Shown here: one piece after another, positions 1 through 10,526 of the stretch
Layout: each line of letters begins with the position of its first letter
Numbering within the stretch: position 1 is the stretch's first letter
NCBI RefSeq assembly: GCF_000381925.1
Contig: NZ_KB907307.1
Coordinates: 2,232,001-2,296,000 of the forward strand
DNA from: Nocardia sp. BMG111209
Lineage (GTDB): Bacteria; Actinomycetota; Actinomycetes; Mycobacteriales; Mycobacteriaceae
Direction: 5' to 3'
DNA length: 64,000 bases
Translations under genes and position numbers: made by a program
Notes under the pieces: generated by a model
Seen by the model: only the letters and a program-made list of their open reading frames with translations
Databases searched by the model: none
What the model was told of the DNA's origin: nothing

Positions 1-81
1 GACCACGGACCTCCGGTGCAGGCGAAGCACATGGTCACCGCCGGATGTTGTCCCTGTCACACGGTACTCGGCCCCGGCGGC

Positions 82-762
82 TCAGCCCAGGCCGTGCGCG
101 CGCAGCGCCGATGCCAGCGCGTCCCGTCGCTCGCCGGTCGGCACCGCCGGGACCAGTGCGAATCGGCAGCCGAATGTCGTTGCCACACCGTCGTTCTCGG
201 GGCTGTCGCCTACCATGAGCACCGACTCCGGGGCCACCGCCAGCCGCTCGAAGGTCCAGTCGAAGATGGCGCGGTCCGGCTTCATCGAGCCGATCTCGAA
301 CGACAGCGCGAAGGCGGCCACGTACCGATCCCAGCCGTGCTCGACGAACGCCGGCCGCAGGTCGAAGGGGATGTTGCTCACCACGGCCGCCGGAATACGC
401 TGGGAATCCAGCAGTTTCAGCACCGCGCCGGTATCCGGATAGGGCGTCCAGGCCAGCGGGTCGACCAGTCGCGAGTACAACCGGCTCGCCTGCGGTCCGG
501 CCACTCCCGACTGCCGCAGCACCTCGCGATACGCCTGCTCGTGCAGCGCCGGGTCCAGATCGCGATGGTCCCAGGCGTACTGCTCGCGGGCGTCGAATTC
601 GAGGGTCTGGGTGGGGTGGGTGAGGTGGTGCAGGAGTTCCGCCGACCGATGCGCGTCGAACGGCTCACCGGCATCGGACACCAGGTCCGTGGTCCAGGTC
701 TCGTCCGGCTCCAGCCGGAACAGGGTTCCCGAGAAATCGAACAGGACGGCCTCGATGGTCAC
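82..762 (-). CDS. HAD-superfamily hydrolase
   Basis: A 226-residue haloacid-dehalogenase-fold hydrolase, probably a small-molecule phosphatase. Motif I is DFSGT at residues 9-13, so the nucleophile Asp9 is present but the usual second acid (DxD) is Ser11. That resembles dehalogenase-type members more than classical phosphatases. Motif II Ser lies in VVSN, motif III Lys in MKPD, and motif IV is MVGDSPENDG. The length suits a single Rossmann domain with an alpha-helical cap. It is divergent from the ABC gene, 81 bp away. The substrate cannot be told from sequence. The first 81 bases of the window show no gene. Confidence 0.85.
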   Translation of the reverse strand: MTIEAVLFDFSGTLFRLEPDETWTTDLVSDAGEPFDAHRSAELLHHLTHPTQTLEFDAREQYAWDHRDLDPALHEQAYREVLRQSGVAGPQASRLYSRLVDPLAWTPYPDTGAVLKLLDSQRIPAAVVSNIPFDLRPAFVEHGWDRYVAAFALSFEIGSMKPDRAIFDWTFERLAVAPESVLMVGDSPENDGVATTFGCRFALVPAVPTGERRDALASALRAHGLG

Positions 763-843
763 CCGGCCAGCCTACCCCGGCGCATTCGGCCGACCACGTC
801 ACACCCGCTACCACCCATCAGCTTGTCTGAGGAGTTTGCTACC

Positions 844-1662
844 GTGTCGGATATGGTCGACTCTCCCATCCTCCAGGTCACCGGCGTCGATTTCGTGCGC
901 GGCGGTAATCCGATCCTCAGCGATGTCGCGCTGACGGTCCGGCCGGGTGAGCACTGGGCGCTGCTCGGGCCGAACGGCGCGGGGAAGACCACGCTGCTGA
1001 AGATGGTCGGCGCCTACGAACATCCGACCCGCGGCGCGGTCGAGGTGCTCGGTCACCGGCTGGGCCGGGTCGATATGCGCGAATTGCGCACGGCCATCGG
1101 ACATGTCGACCCGCGCCACAATCCGCCGTATCCGCTGACGGCACACGAGGTGGTGCTCACCGGCCTCACCAACACCCCCGACCTGAAGCAGCGCTGGAGC
1201 CCGACCGCCGCCGATATCGCCGAGGCGGATCGGCTGATCGATCTGCTCGGCCTCACCCGCCGCCGCGACGCCCGCTGGCCGACCATGTCCCAGGGCGAGC
1301 GCGGCCGGGCCCTCATCGCCCGCGCGCTGATGCCGAAGCCGCGCCTGCTGCTGCTCGACGAGCCGGCCACCGGCCTGGACGTCGGCGGCCGCGAACAACT
1401 GATCGAGCGGATCGACCGGCTCCAGGCCGCCCACCCGGAACTGGCCTCGGTTCTGGTCACCCATCACCTGGAGGAACTGCCGCCCGGCACCACCCACGCC
1501 ATGCTGCTGCGCCAGGGGCGCACGGTCGCGCGCGGCCCGGTCGACGAGGTCCTGACCAGCGCCAACATCAGCGACTGCTTCGATCACCCGATCCGCCTGA
1601 CCCGCACCGACGGCCGCTGGCAGGTCCGCAGCCGCGGCGACAGCGTCGACGCCCGCCGCTGA
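844..1662 (+). CDS. ABC transporter ATP-binding protein (orphan)
   Basis: A single ABC ATPase domain of 272 residues. Walker A is GPNGAGKT at residues 42-49, the signature is MSQGE in place of LSGGQ (148-152), Walker B with catalytic Glu is LLLLDEP (168-174), and the switch His is in VLVTHH (about 205-210). The frame stays open upstream to position 16, but family alignment starts here. GTG 844 and ATG 853 are both possible starts. No permease or binding protein is adjacent, so it is either an orphan importer ATPase or a soluble ABC protein; the fold resembles the YlmA/ModF-type stand-alone ATPases. The substrate is unknown. Confidence 0.85.
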   Translation: MSDMVDSPILQVTGVDFVRGGNPILSDVALTVRPGEHWALLGPNGAGKTTLLKMVGAYEHPTRGAVEVLGHRLGRVDMRELRTAIGHVDPRHNPPYPLTAHEVVLTGLTNTPDLKQRWSPTAADIAEADRLIDLLGLTRRRDARWPTMSQGERGRALIARALMPKPRLLLLDEPATGLDVGGREQLIERIDRLQAAHPELASVLVTHHLEELPPGTTHAMLLRQGRTVARGPVDEVLTSANISDCFDHPIRLTRTDGRWQVRSRGDSVDARR

Positions 1663-1715
1663 ACGACCGGCGCTCGCCCGGATCCAGTCCGGCGCCGACC
1701 GGGCCTCGGTGGGGT

Positions 1716-1737
1716 GCGGAGCGCACGCCTGCTCCGC
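1716..1737 (+). terminator. Possible hairpin terminator after the ABC gene
   Basis: A 7-bp perfect inverted repeat, GCGGAGC (1716-1722) and GCTCCGC (1731-1737), with an 8-nt loop, lies 54 bp after the ABC stop codon and just before the ArsR operator. There is no T-run, which is common for actinobacterial hairpins. Termination activity is inferred. Confidence 0.3.
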
Positions 1738-1758
1738 GAGGTCCAGCAATATTCCTTT

Positions 1759-1784
1759 ACACGTATATACGTCGACACGTATAT
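1759..1784 (+). promoter_or_regulatory. Operator/promoter of the ArsR-SRPBCC operon
   Basis: The 10-mer ACACGTATAT occurs twice as a direct repeat (1759-1768 and 1775-1784), 16 bp apart. A perfect 12-bp palindrome, ACGTATATACGT, sits at 1761-1772. This AT-rich island ends 7 bp before the GTG start at 1792. The position and symmetry fit autoregulation by the ArsR-type repressor encoded next. The short distance suggests a very short leader or a leaderless transcript. The operator role is inferred. Confidence 0.55.
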
Positions 1785-1791
1785 TGAGCGC

Positions 1792-2109
1792 GTGTCCGCC
1801 GATCCGTTCACCGTCGTCGCCGAACCGCAGCGGCGGCGGATCCTCGAACAGCTGCGCGACGGGCACGCCACCGTCGGCGAACTCGTCGAGCGGCTCGCGC
1901 TGCCGCAGCCGACGGTGTCGAAACACCTGAAGGTGCTGCGCGATTCCGGCTTCGTCACCTGCGAGGTCGCCGCGCAGAAGCGCATCTACCGCCTCGCCCC
2001 GGGCCCGTTCGAACAGCTCGACAGCTGGCTGCTGCCGTATCTGCGGTTGTGGCGCCACCACCTCGACGCCCTGGGCCACCATCTCGACCGGAAGGACCGA
2101 ACCCCATGA
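1792..2109 (+). CDS. ArsR-family winged-helix repressor
   Basis: A 105-residue HTH regulator. It begins SADPFTVVAEPQRRRILEQL and carries the recognition-helix pattern LALPQPTVSKHLKVLRDSG, both typical of ArsR proteins that partner with SRPBCC/AHSA1 proteins. No Cys-rich metal site is visible, so metal sensing is unlikely. GTG 1792 is chosen because the frame extension upstream runs through the operator repeats. Its stop overlaps the ATG of the next gene (ATGA), so the two are translationally coupled. Confidence 0.85.
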   Translation: MSADPFTVVAEPQRRRILEQLRDGHATVGELVERLALPQPTVSKHLKVLRDSGFVTCEVAAQKRIYRLAPGPFEQLDSWLLPYLRLWRHHLDALGHHLDRKDRTP

Positions 2110-2660
2110 CCACACGTCCGTATCACCCCAGTCCGCTGCAACAGGTCGAACTCGTGGCGGAGGGCGAGCGCTGGTCGCTCGTCTTCACCCGGGACTTCCC
2201 GCAGGGCCGGGCGGCGGTCTGGTCGGCGCTGACCGAACCGGACGAACTGCGCGAGTGGGCGCCCTATACGGCGGACCGCTCGCTGACCACCACCGGACCC
2301 GTCACGCTCGTGATGGTCGACGGCGACCAGCGGCACGAACTCCCCGGCGAGGTCGGCATCGCCGATCGGCCCGAACTGCTCGAATTCACCTGGGGCGCAG
2401 ACGTTCTGCGCTGGGAGCTGCACGAGCACGGCACCGGCACCCGGCTGCGGCTGACCCACCGGCTGCCCGACCGCGCGGTGGCCGGGATGATGGCCGCGGG
2501 CTGGCATCTGTGCCTGGATGTGGCCGCCACCCTGCTCGACGGCAGCCCGATCGGCCCGATCGTCGGCGCGGCGGCCATGGACCACGGCTGGCCCGAGCTC
2601 AACGAGCAGTACTCGCATCGACTCGGCGTGGAGATCCGGCAGCCACCGCTGCCCCAGTGA
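2106..2660 (+). CDS. SRPBCC / AHSA1-like domain protein
   Basis: A 184-residue protein of the START/Bet v1-like SRPBCC fold. The N-terminal FTRDFPQGRAAVWSALTEPD followed by LREWAPY is the standard entry strand and helix of AHSA1-type proteins. The C-terminus DVAATLLDG...WPELNEQYSHRLG is also family-like. It overlaps the ArsR gene by 4 nt, so the pair forms one operon. Such pairs are common in actinobacteria. The hydrophobic ligand is not known. Confidence 0.8.
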   Translation: MTTRPYHPSPLQQVELVAEGERWSLVFTRDFPQGRAAVWSALTEPDELREWAPYTADRSLTTTGPVTLVMVDGDQRHELPGEVGIADRPELLEFTWGADVLRWELHEHGTGTRLRLTHRLPDRAVAGMMAAGWHLCLDVAATLLDGSPIGPIVGAAAMDHGWPELNEQYSHRLGVEIRQPPLPQ

Positions 2661-2662
2661 CC

Positions 2663-4135
2663 TCAATCCGGCTCGTCCACCGGAATATTGGCGACCACCG
2701 GGAATTCACCGGTATAGCCCTCCCGCTCCCGGGCGATGGCCAGCACCCGGCGCCGCGCGACGAACCAGCCGATGATCAGCGCCGGCACGATGAGCACCAG
2801 GCTGGAGACCGTCCAGGTGCCCACCGGATGGTCGAAGGCCATCAGCACCACCACGACCGCCAGGAACACCAGCGTCGCGATGCCGGTATAGGGCGCGCCG
2901 AACATCCGGAACGCCGGCCGCTGCATCTCGCCGCGGCGCCAGCGCGACCACAATCGCAACTGGCACAACACGATCGTCGCCCACGAGGCCAGAATCCCCA
3001 GTGAGGCCACGTTCAGCACGATCTCGAAGGCCCGCGCCGGCACGATGTAGTTCAGCCAGATACCGAACAACGCGATCACCCCGGTCAGCAGGATGCCGCC
3101 GTAGGGCACACCACGGCTGTTCATCACCCCGGTGAACTTCGGCGCGCTGCCGTTCATCGACATCGATCGCAGGATCCGCCCGGTGGAGTACAGCCCGGCG
3201 TTCAGACTGGACAGCGCGGCGGTCAGCACCACGAAGTTCATCACCGAACCGGCATGTCCCACACCGAGTTTCGAGAAGAAGGTGACGAACGGACTGACCG
3301 ACGCCGAATAGCTGGTGTAGGGCAGCAACAGCGCCAGCAGCACCAGCGAGCCGACGTAGAACACCGCGATGCGCACGATGACCGAATTGATCGCCCGGGG
3401 CATGATCCGCTGGGGATCGGCCGTCTCCCCCGCGGCGGTGCCGACCATTTCCACTGCGGCATAGGCGAACACCACGCCCGAGGTGACCGTGACCAGCGGC
3501 AGCACACCGGCCGGGAACAGGCCGCCGGAGGCGGAGATCATGCCGAAGCCGGTGCCGGCGTCCTGGATGCGGAAGCGCCCCGCCAGGAATACCGTGCCGA
3601 CCAGCAGGAAGCCCACCAGGGCGACCACCTTCACGAGCGCGGCCCAGAATTCCAGCTCGCCGAACCACTTCACCGAGACGAGGTTCACGCTCAGCACGAT
3701 GCACAGCGCGATCAGGGCCAGCAGCCACTGCGCCACCGGGCGGAACGCGGCCCAGTAGTGCAGATAGGTCGCGATCGCGGTGGTGTCGACGATGCCGGTC
3801 ATAGACCAGTTGAGGAAGTACATCCAGCCGGCCACGAAAGCCGCCTTCTCCCCGTAGAACTCGCGCGCGTAGGAGACGAACGACCCGGACGACGGCCGAT
3901 GCAGTACCAGCTCGCCGAGGGCCCGCAGGATGAAGAAGACGAACACCCCGCAGACCGCGTACACGACGAACAACCCCGGACCGGCCTGCGCCAGCCGCCC
4001 GCCGGCGCCCAGGAACAGACCCGTGCCGATCGCGCCGCCGATGGCGATCATCTGGAGTTGCCGTGGTTTGAGGCTCTTGTGGTAGCCGCTGTCCTCGCTG
4101 TCGAGAAATGTGTTGTTGCGCCGTAACTCGGTCAT
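2663..4135 (-). CDS. Amino-acid permease, L-asparagine permease-like (APC family)
   Basis: A 490-residue integral membrane transporter with about 12 hydrophobic segments. The N-terminal [19 protein letters not shown] is the APC-family TM1 signature. [18 protein letters not shown] followed by [10 protein letters not shown] closely matches the AnsP subgroup, so proton-coupled L-asparagine uptake is the best guess; other amino acids remain possible. The length is normal. It is convergent with the SRPBCC gene (2 bp apart) and is transcribed alone. The start ATG 4135 gives the short charged cytoplasmic N-terminus usual for the family. Confidence 0.85.
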   Translation of the reverse strand: MTELRRNNTFLDSEDSGYHKSLKPRQLQMIAIGGAIGTGLFLGAGGRLAQAGPGLFVVYAVCGVFVFFILRALGELVLHRPSSGSFVSYAREFYGEKAAFVAGWMYFLNWSMTGIVDTTAIATYLHYWAAFRPVAQWLLALIALCIVLSVNLVSVKWFGELEFWAALVKVVALVGFLLVGTVFLAGRFRIQDAGTGFGMISASGGLFPAGVLPLVTVTSGVVFAYAAVEMVGTAAGETADPQRIMPRAINSVIVRIAVFYVGSLVLLALLLPYTSYSASVSPFVTFFSKLGVGHAGSVMNFVVLTAALSSLNAGLYSTGRILRSMSMNGSAPKFTGVMNSRGVPYGGILLTGVIALFGIWLNYIVPARAFEIVLNVASLGILASWATIVLCQLRLWSRWRRGEMQRPAFRMFGAPYTGIATLVFLAVVVVLMAFDHPVGTWTVSSLVLIVPALIIGWFVARRRVLAIAREREGYTGEFPVVANIPVDEPD

Positions 4136-4496
4136 TCGTGTCGGATCCTTCGCCTCGCCGGCGACCGCGCGGGCCGTCCGGAATCGCCGATCAGTAACCG
4201 CACTGCACGAAACTTCGAACTACTCGCCGTCGAACCGCCGGGCCCCGGCACCACCGGGCCGGAACACCATCGGGCCACCGCGCACGGGGCCTCGGACCGC
4301 TGTGCCTGTGGACAGCGGGACTGTGTGATCCACCAACGGCGCCGCCACATCCGTCGACCGCCGCACCATCGAATGTACTGGCAGCCACCGACAATCCGCG
4401 CCGATCGCTCGGATCGGCCCGCGCGCGAACCGTGAACGACGACGTTTCGCCCGAAAGCACCGCTTGCCAGTGGCGGGGGGCGGCTACAGTCCCTGC
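4136..4496. other. Divergent intergenic region (permease / ggt)
   Basis: 361 bp between two divergent starts. No gene is supported here. The right end holds a sigma-70-like promoter for ggt, annotated separately. No strong permease operator was recognised. Confidence 0.6.
4464..4490 (+). promoter_or_regulatory. Candidate promoter of ggt
   Basis: TTGCCA at 4464-4469 and TACAGT at 4485-4490, spacer 15 nt, followed 6 nt later by the ATG at 4497. The -10 placement predicts transcription starting at or next to the start codon, i.e. a leaderless mRNA, which is frequent in this group. The spacer is shorter than ideal. Confidence 0.4.
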
Positions 4497-6449
4497 ATGC
4501 GCCGCACTCGACATCTCTGGTCCGGCGCAACCATCGCGGTGTTGTCGACCGCGGGGTTGCTGACCGGCTGTTCCTCGTCCACCTCCGACAACCCGGCGAA
4601 TTCGGCGCAGGCATGCGCCCAGGCGCCCAACGGAACCCCCGTCACCGCGGGTGCACCGACCGCGAGCGGTGGCAACATCGCCACGAATCCCGAGATCGCC
4701 ACCGGCTTCCGCAGCAATATGACGCCGGTGCGCACCCGCACCTTCGCGGCCTCCACCGCCAATCCGCTGTCCACCGAGGCCGCCTGCACGGTGCTGGCCG
4801 CGGGCGGCACGGCCGCCGACGCGCTGGTCGCGGCGCAGATGGTGCTGGGCCTGGTGGAGCCGCAGGCCTCGGGCATCGGCGGCGGCGCGTTCCTGCTCTA
4901 CTACGACGCGGACCACCGGACCGTCGACGCCTACGACGGCCGCGAGATCGCCCCCGCCTCGGCCACCGAGAACTATCTGCGCTGGATCAGCGACGCGGAT
5001 CGCACAGTGCCGCAACCGAATGCGCGGGCCAGCGGACGTTCCATCGGCGTGCCCGGAGTGCTGCGGCTGCTCGAGGCGGCCCACGGCGACCACGGCCGGC
5101 AGCCGTGGAAGGATCTGTTCGATCCCGCGATCACGATGGCGGATCACGGTTTCCGGATCAGCCCGCGGATGGCGGGCCAGATCGCCGATTCGGCGAAGGA
5201 TCTGGCCCGCGACGACAACGCCAGGTCCTATTTCCTGCAGCCCGACGGCACCGCGAAACCGGCCGGCACCACGCTCACCAATCCGGCGATGGTGAAGACG
5301 CTCGGCGCCATCGCCACCGACGGCCCGAAGGCGTTCTACACCGGCGCCATCGCGCAGGACATCGTCGACGCCACCACGACCGCCGCCGGCGGCCGTACGC
5401 CCGGTCAGATCACGCTCGCCGACCTGGCCGGATATCAGGCCAAGAAGCGCACCGCGATCTGCACCGGCTACCGCACGCACGAGATCTGCGGTATGCCCAG
5501 CCCGTCGTCCGGCGGCATCACCGTCGCCGCGACACTCGGCATCCTGCAGAATTTCGACCTGTCCACGCTCCCTCCGGACAACCTCGACCGCAACGGCGGT
5601 AAGCCGAAAGCGCGTGCGGTGCACCTGATCTCGGAGGCCGAGCGGCTCGCGTACGCCGACCGCGACAAGTATGTGGCCGATACGGATTTCGTTCCGCTGC
5701 CCGGTAATTCGCCGGACACCCTGCTCAACGGGGACTATCTGAAGAAACGCGCCGCGCTGATCAATCCCGACCACAGCATGGGCACCGCACAGCCCGGCGA
5801 TTTCGGCCCGGTCCCGGTCGGCGCCGGACCCCAGCAGCCCGAGCACGGCACCAGCCATCTGTCGATCGTCGACAAGTACGGCAACGCCGCCAGTATGACC
5901 ACGACCGTCGAATCGGCGTTCGGGTCGTTCCACATCGTCGACGGTTTCGTGCTGAACAACCAGCTCACCGACTTCGCCGCGAATCCGCAGGCGCCGGACG
6001 GCACGCCGGTGGCCAATCGGGTACAGGCGGGCAAGCGCCCGCGCAGCTCGATGAGCCCGACCCTCGTCTTCGACCGCAATCCGGACGGCTCCCGCGGGCA
6101 GCTGTCGTACGTGACCGGATCCCCCGGCGGCTCGGTGATCATCCAGTTCGTGGTGAAAACCCTGGTGGGCCTGCTGGATTGGAATCTCGATCCGCAGCAG
6201 GCGGTGTCCCAGATCGACTTCGGCGCGAGCAACACCCCGGTCACCGGGCTCGGCGGCGAACATCCCGCGATCGACGCCACCGCCAACGGAGATCACGACC
6301 CGCTGGTCCAGCAGCTGCGCGCGATGGGCCACCAGGTGTCGGTCGATCAGCAGTCCAGCGGGCTGAGCGCGCTGAAACGCGAGAGTGACGGCTGGATCGG
6401 CGGCGCGGATCCGCGCCGCGAGGGCGCGGTCATGGGCGATACGAAGTAG
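4497..6449 (+). CDS. ggt: Gamma-glutamyltransferase, lipoprotein
   Basis: A 650-residue gamma-glutamyltranspeptidase that cleaves or transfers the gamma-glutamyl group of glutathione-like substrates outside the membrane. The signal peptide ends in the lipobox LLTGC with acylated Cys25. Features of the Ntn-hydrolase precursor are present: GIGGGAFLLYYD early in the large subunit, and the autocleavage/nucleophile site HGTSHLSIVD with Thr452, giving a small subunit of about 199 residues. PRSSMSPTLVF and GSPGGSVII follow as expected. ATG 4497 is chosen because it starts the signal peptide. It resembles mycobacterial GgtB, also a lipoprotein. It is followed by a strong inverted repeat. Confidence 0.92.
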   Translation: MRRTRHLWSGATIAVLSTAGLLTGCSSSTSDNPANSAQACAQAPNGTPVTAGAPTASGGNIATNPEIATGFRSNMTPVRTRTFAASTANPLSTEAACTVLAAGGTAADALVAAQMVLGLVEPQASGIGGGAFLLYYDADHRTVDAYDGREIAPASATENYLRWISDADRTVPQPNARASGRSIGVPGVLRLLEAAHGDHGRQPWKDLFDPAITMADHGFRISPRMAGQIADSAKDLARDDNARSYFLQPDGTAKPAGTTLTNPAMVKTLGAIATDGPKAFYTGAIAQDIVDATTTAAGGRTPGQITLADLAGYQAKKRTAICTGYRTHEICGMPSPSSGGITVAATLGILQNFDLSTLPPDNLDRNGGKPKARAVHLISEAERLAYADRDKYVADTDFVPLPGNSPDTLLNGDYLKKRAALINPDHSMGTAQPGDFGPVPVGAGPQQPEHGTSHLSIVDKYGNAASMTTTVESAFGSFHIVDGFVLNNQLTDFAANPQAPDGTPVANRVQAGKRPRSSMSPTLVFDRNPDGSRGQLSYVTGSPGGSVIIQFVVKTLVGLLDWNLDPQQAVSQIDFGASNTPVTGLGGEHPAIDATANGDHDPLVQQLRAMGHQVSVDQQSSGLSALKRESDGWIGGADPRREGAVMGDTK

Positions 6450-6452
6450 TCC

Positions 6453-6483
6453 GTCCGGGGCGCGGTGCCACCGCGCCCCGGAC
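6453..6483. terminator. Strong bidirectional hairpin between ggt and the PH-like gene
   Basis: A perfect 14-bp inverted repeat, GTCCGGGGCGCGGT (6453-6466) and its complement (6470-6483), with a 3-nt loop. It sits exactly between convergent genes (ggt stop 6449, PH-like stop 6489). It has no T-tail, so it is an I-shaped actinobacterial terminator that could serve both strands. Confidence 0.75.
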
Positions 6484-6488
6484 GTCCG

Positions 6489-7007
6489 TCACTTGTTCAG
6501 TGCCGCAGTATATTTCGCGCCGAGCTCGCGGAAGCGGTCCAGCGCCCGCGCCGCGCGCTCACCGTCGTTGGCGCGGACCGCCAGCATCGGCACATATTCG
6601 TCACCGGCGAGTTCCAGTCGCGCCCAGGCCTTCTTGTCCGGGAACGACACCCCGCGGACGTCCTTCCACTGGAACTCGCTGTCGCCGAACGCATTCCGCA
6701 CCACGACCCCCTCGGCCCCGACCTGCACCCGGGGCCGGGTGAGCAGCAGTACCGACGCCGCGAGCAACCAGCCGAACAGGATCACCGCGATCTGGTCGGC
6801 GGCCCGGAAGTTCACGCCGGTCGAACTGTGCGCCGACAGCACACCGGCGACGGTGAACACGATCGCGATCGCCGCCGAGACGATGCGGGCGGTCAGCACG
6901 GAGCGACGGGGGCGGATCTCCAGATCCCACCGGCCGGACTCCGGCGCGCCGGGCGACGGCGCTCCCGTGTCGGGGCCTCGTTTCCAGATCCGAACCACGG
7001 GCGCCAC
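6489..7007 (-). CDS. PH-like domain membrane protein downstream of ribH
   Basis: A 172-residue protein with two hydrophobic segments (about residues 40-60 and 75-92) followed by a bacterial PH-like (bPH2 type) domain: RVQVGAEGVVVRNAFG, then FQWKDVRGVSFPD. The first 28 residues are polar. It starts with GTG, 4 nt after the ribH stop, so it is co-transcribed. A gene of this type follows ribH in mycobacteria (the Rv1417 position), so the linkage is conserved, but no biochemical role is known. The conserved placement hints at a link with flavin synthesis; this is inference only. Confidence 0.75.
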   Translation of the reverse strand: MAPVVRIWKRGPDTGAPSPGAPESGRWDLEIRPRRSVLTARIVSAAIAIVFTVAGVLSAHSSTGVNFRAADQIAVILFGWLLAASVLLLTRPRVQVGAEGVVVRNAFGDSEFQWKDVRGVSFPDKKAWARLELAGDEYVPMLAVRANDGERAARALDRFRELGAKYTAALNK

Positions 7008-7011
7008 CGGC

Positions 7012-8794
<1,783 letters not shown>

Positions 8795-8918
8795 GTCTGC
8801 TGTGCTCCATCTTCCATTCGGTGGCCCTTCAACACTACGGCGTGTCGGCCGGGGCCCGGCTGCCGCCCGTACCGGGTTTACGTCACACCCGGGCGGCCTT
8901 CCGGCGTCGTACTCGCGC

Positions 8919-9539
8919 TCAGCCGCGCTGCGTGAGCCGCTCGACGTATTTCGCGATGATGTCGGCCTCGAGGTTCACCGTCGCCCCGACCGGCGCGGTG
9001 CCGAGGGTGGTCAGTTCACGGGTGGTGGGGATGAGCGAGACCTCGAACCAGTCGCGGTGCCCGGGCTCGCCGGCCTCGTCCACGCCGAGACCCGAGACGG
9101 TCAGCGAGATGCCGTCGACGGTGATCGAGCCCTTCTCCACGACGTAACGGGCCAGCGCGTCGGGCAGCGCGATGCGGACGACCTCCCAGTTCTCCTGCGG
9201 ATCGCGCGACACGATCGTGCCGGTCCCGTCCACGTGGCCCTGCACGATGTGGCCGCCGAGGCGGCTGTTCACGGCCGCGGCCCGTTCCAGATTGACCCGC
9301 GATCCGATGTCGAGCTTGCCGATGCCCGAACGGTTGAGGGTCTCCCCCATCACATCGGTGGTGAAGCTGTCGCCGCCGACCACGTCGACCACGGTCAGGC
9401 ACACCCCGTTGACCGCGATGGAGTCGCCGTGCCCGGCATCGGAGGTGACCAGCTTGCCGCGGATGGTGAGCCGGGACGCGTCGGTCAGCCGCTCGACCGC
9501 GACGATCTCGCCGAGTTCCTCCACGATGCCTGTGAACAT
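8919..9539 (-). CDS. ribE: Riboflavin synthase, alpha subunit
   Basis: A 206-residue riboflavin synthase with the two lumazine-binding repeats of the family. The first repeat starts [12 protein letters not shown] and has [13 protein letters not shown]. The second has [14 protein letters not shown] and [16 protein letters not shown]. It dismutates two lumazines to riboflavin. ATG 9539 follows AGGAGAG. It is the first gene of the rib cluster here, but ribD, which normally sits between rpe and this gene in mycobacteria and corynebacteria, is absent from the window. No FMN riboswitch was recognised upstream. Confidence 0.93.
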   Translation of the reverse strand: MFTGIVEELGEIVAVERLTDASRLTIRGKLVTSDAGHGDSIAVNGVCLTVVDVVGGDSFTTDVMGETLNRSGIGKLDIGSRVNLERAAAVNSRLGGHIVQGHVDGTGTIVSRDPQENWEVVRIALPDALARYVVEKGSITVDGISLTVSGLGVDEAGEPGHRDWFEVSLIPTTRELTTLGTAPVGATVNLEADIIAKYVERLTQRG

Positions 9540-10016
9540 TCCGCTCTCCTGTCACCCGATGTCCGGACCGCTACGCCCACCTGCGCCAACCACCCGGGTC
9601 ATCGGTGCTATTCCCATCGGGCCGGGCGGACCCAGCGTAACGACGCCCGGTCGCGGCCCGGGACATCGCCTTCGGTGAGTGGGACGGCACCACCCCGACC
9701 GGCGGCCCGGAACCGACCGGGAAAAACAGGTCCGGAACCGAGTCGCACCCCCTGCCACCGAAATACACTCCTGTAATTCGCGCAGTTTGCCCCGAGTATT
9801 TCCGGATTTAACGGATCATTCGGACCCAAAAGAATCGAACATTCGGTTTCTATTTACCGACAACCTGATTTTCACCCGAAGGTGGGCAGTCCGACATCTG
9901 GTTGTACCCACTCCACGACCCACCCACACCCGACGCTTGCGCCCGGCACGAAGCGGACGCAATATTGTTATGGAGTTGATTTTTCGTATCGAATTCGCCG
10001 AACACCACAACGACAG
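9540..10016. other. Intergenic region with an AT-rich half
   Basis: 477 bp between divergent ribE and the hypothetical gene at 10017. The first 220 bp are GC-rich like the flanks. From about 9770 to 10015 the sequence becomes clearly AT-richer (for example AATATTGTTATGG at 9961 and TTTCTATTTACC near 9846), suggesting a regulatory or acquired segment belonging to the downstream gene. No RNA gene or coding region is supported. Confidence 0.5.
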
Positions 10017-10502
10017 ATGGGGGTTACGACGTTGACCACACTGCTCGATTCGATACTCGAAGTTCGTTGCGTCCAGTACCGCCGCGAATTTCATCTGCCC
10101 GCATCGATCGACGCGGGGTCACGTCACATCCTGCTCGACGTCGGCGGCCCGTACGGCGCCATCACGATGCCGGCCGACCTCGGTGCACGGGTCCAGGACC
10201 GGCTGGGCCAGGCCGATCTGACCGGCCCGGTGATCCATCATCCGCGCGCCCGCCGCTGGACCTTCATCGTCAGCGCCTGCCGGCCCGACGTGCTCACCAA
10301 ATCCGTATCCGCCGAACTATTCCGGCTCTACGCCACCGTCGCCTGCGCCGGCAGCCAGGTGGTACTGCCGTCCGCCGACGACGAGCGCACCGGTTACCGC
10401 ATCTGGGTGCAGGCCCCCGGAAACGCCGATCGGGTCCCGCCGCTGGCCGCGGTCATCGAGGCCACCCGGGCCGCCGCCGGCCGCAAGCAGGTGATCCGCT
10501 GA
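10017..10502 (+). CDS. Hypothetical protein, about 160 aa
   Basis: I do not recognise the family. Numbered from ATG 10017 the protein is 161 residues, soluble, without signal peptide or membrane segment. It contains LLDVGGPYGAITMPADLGARV, then RRWTFIVSACRPDV and a C-terminal helix IEATRAAAGRK. An alternative start is TTG 10032, which has a GGGGG ribosome-binding site 8 nt upstream, while the ATG has none. It lies divergent from ribE behind an AT-rich leader and convergent with rpe. The composition suggests a small regulator or binding protein of a kind often seen in Nocardia; no function is assigned. Confidence 0.6.
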   Translation: MGVTTLTTLLDSILEVRCVQYRREFHLPASIDAGSRHILLDVGGPYGAITMPADLGARVQDRLGQADLTGPVIHHPRARRWTFIVSACRPDVLTKSVSAELFRLYATVACAGSQVVLPSADDERTGYRIWVQAPGNADRVPPLAAVIEATRAAAGRKQVIR

Positions 10503-10526
10503 CGGCCGACCGGCCCGATCCGGCTG

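Noticed and set aside
4191..6332. A 713-codon minus-strand frame opposite ggt
   Set aside because: Composition is typical of an antisense frame in high-GC DNA; ggt on the other strand has all family motifs.
9540..9760. An FMN riboswitch (RFN element) before ribE
   Set aside because: The conserved RFN blocks are not visible on the minus strand upstream of ribE.
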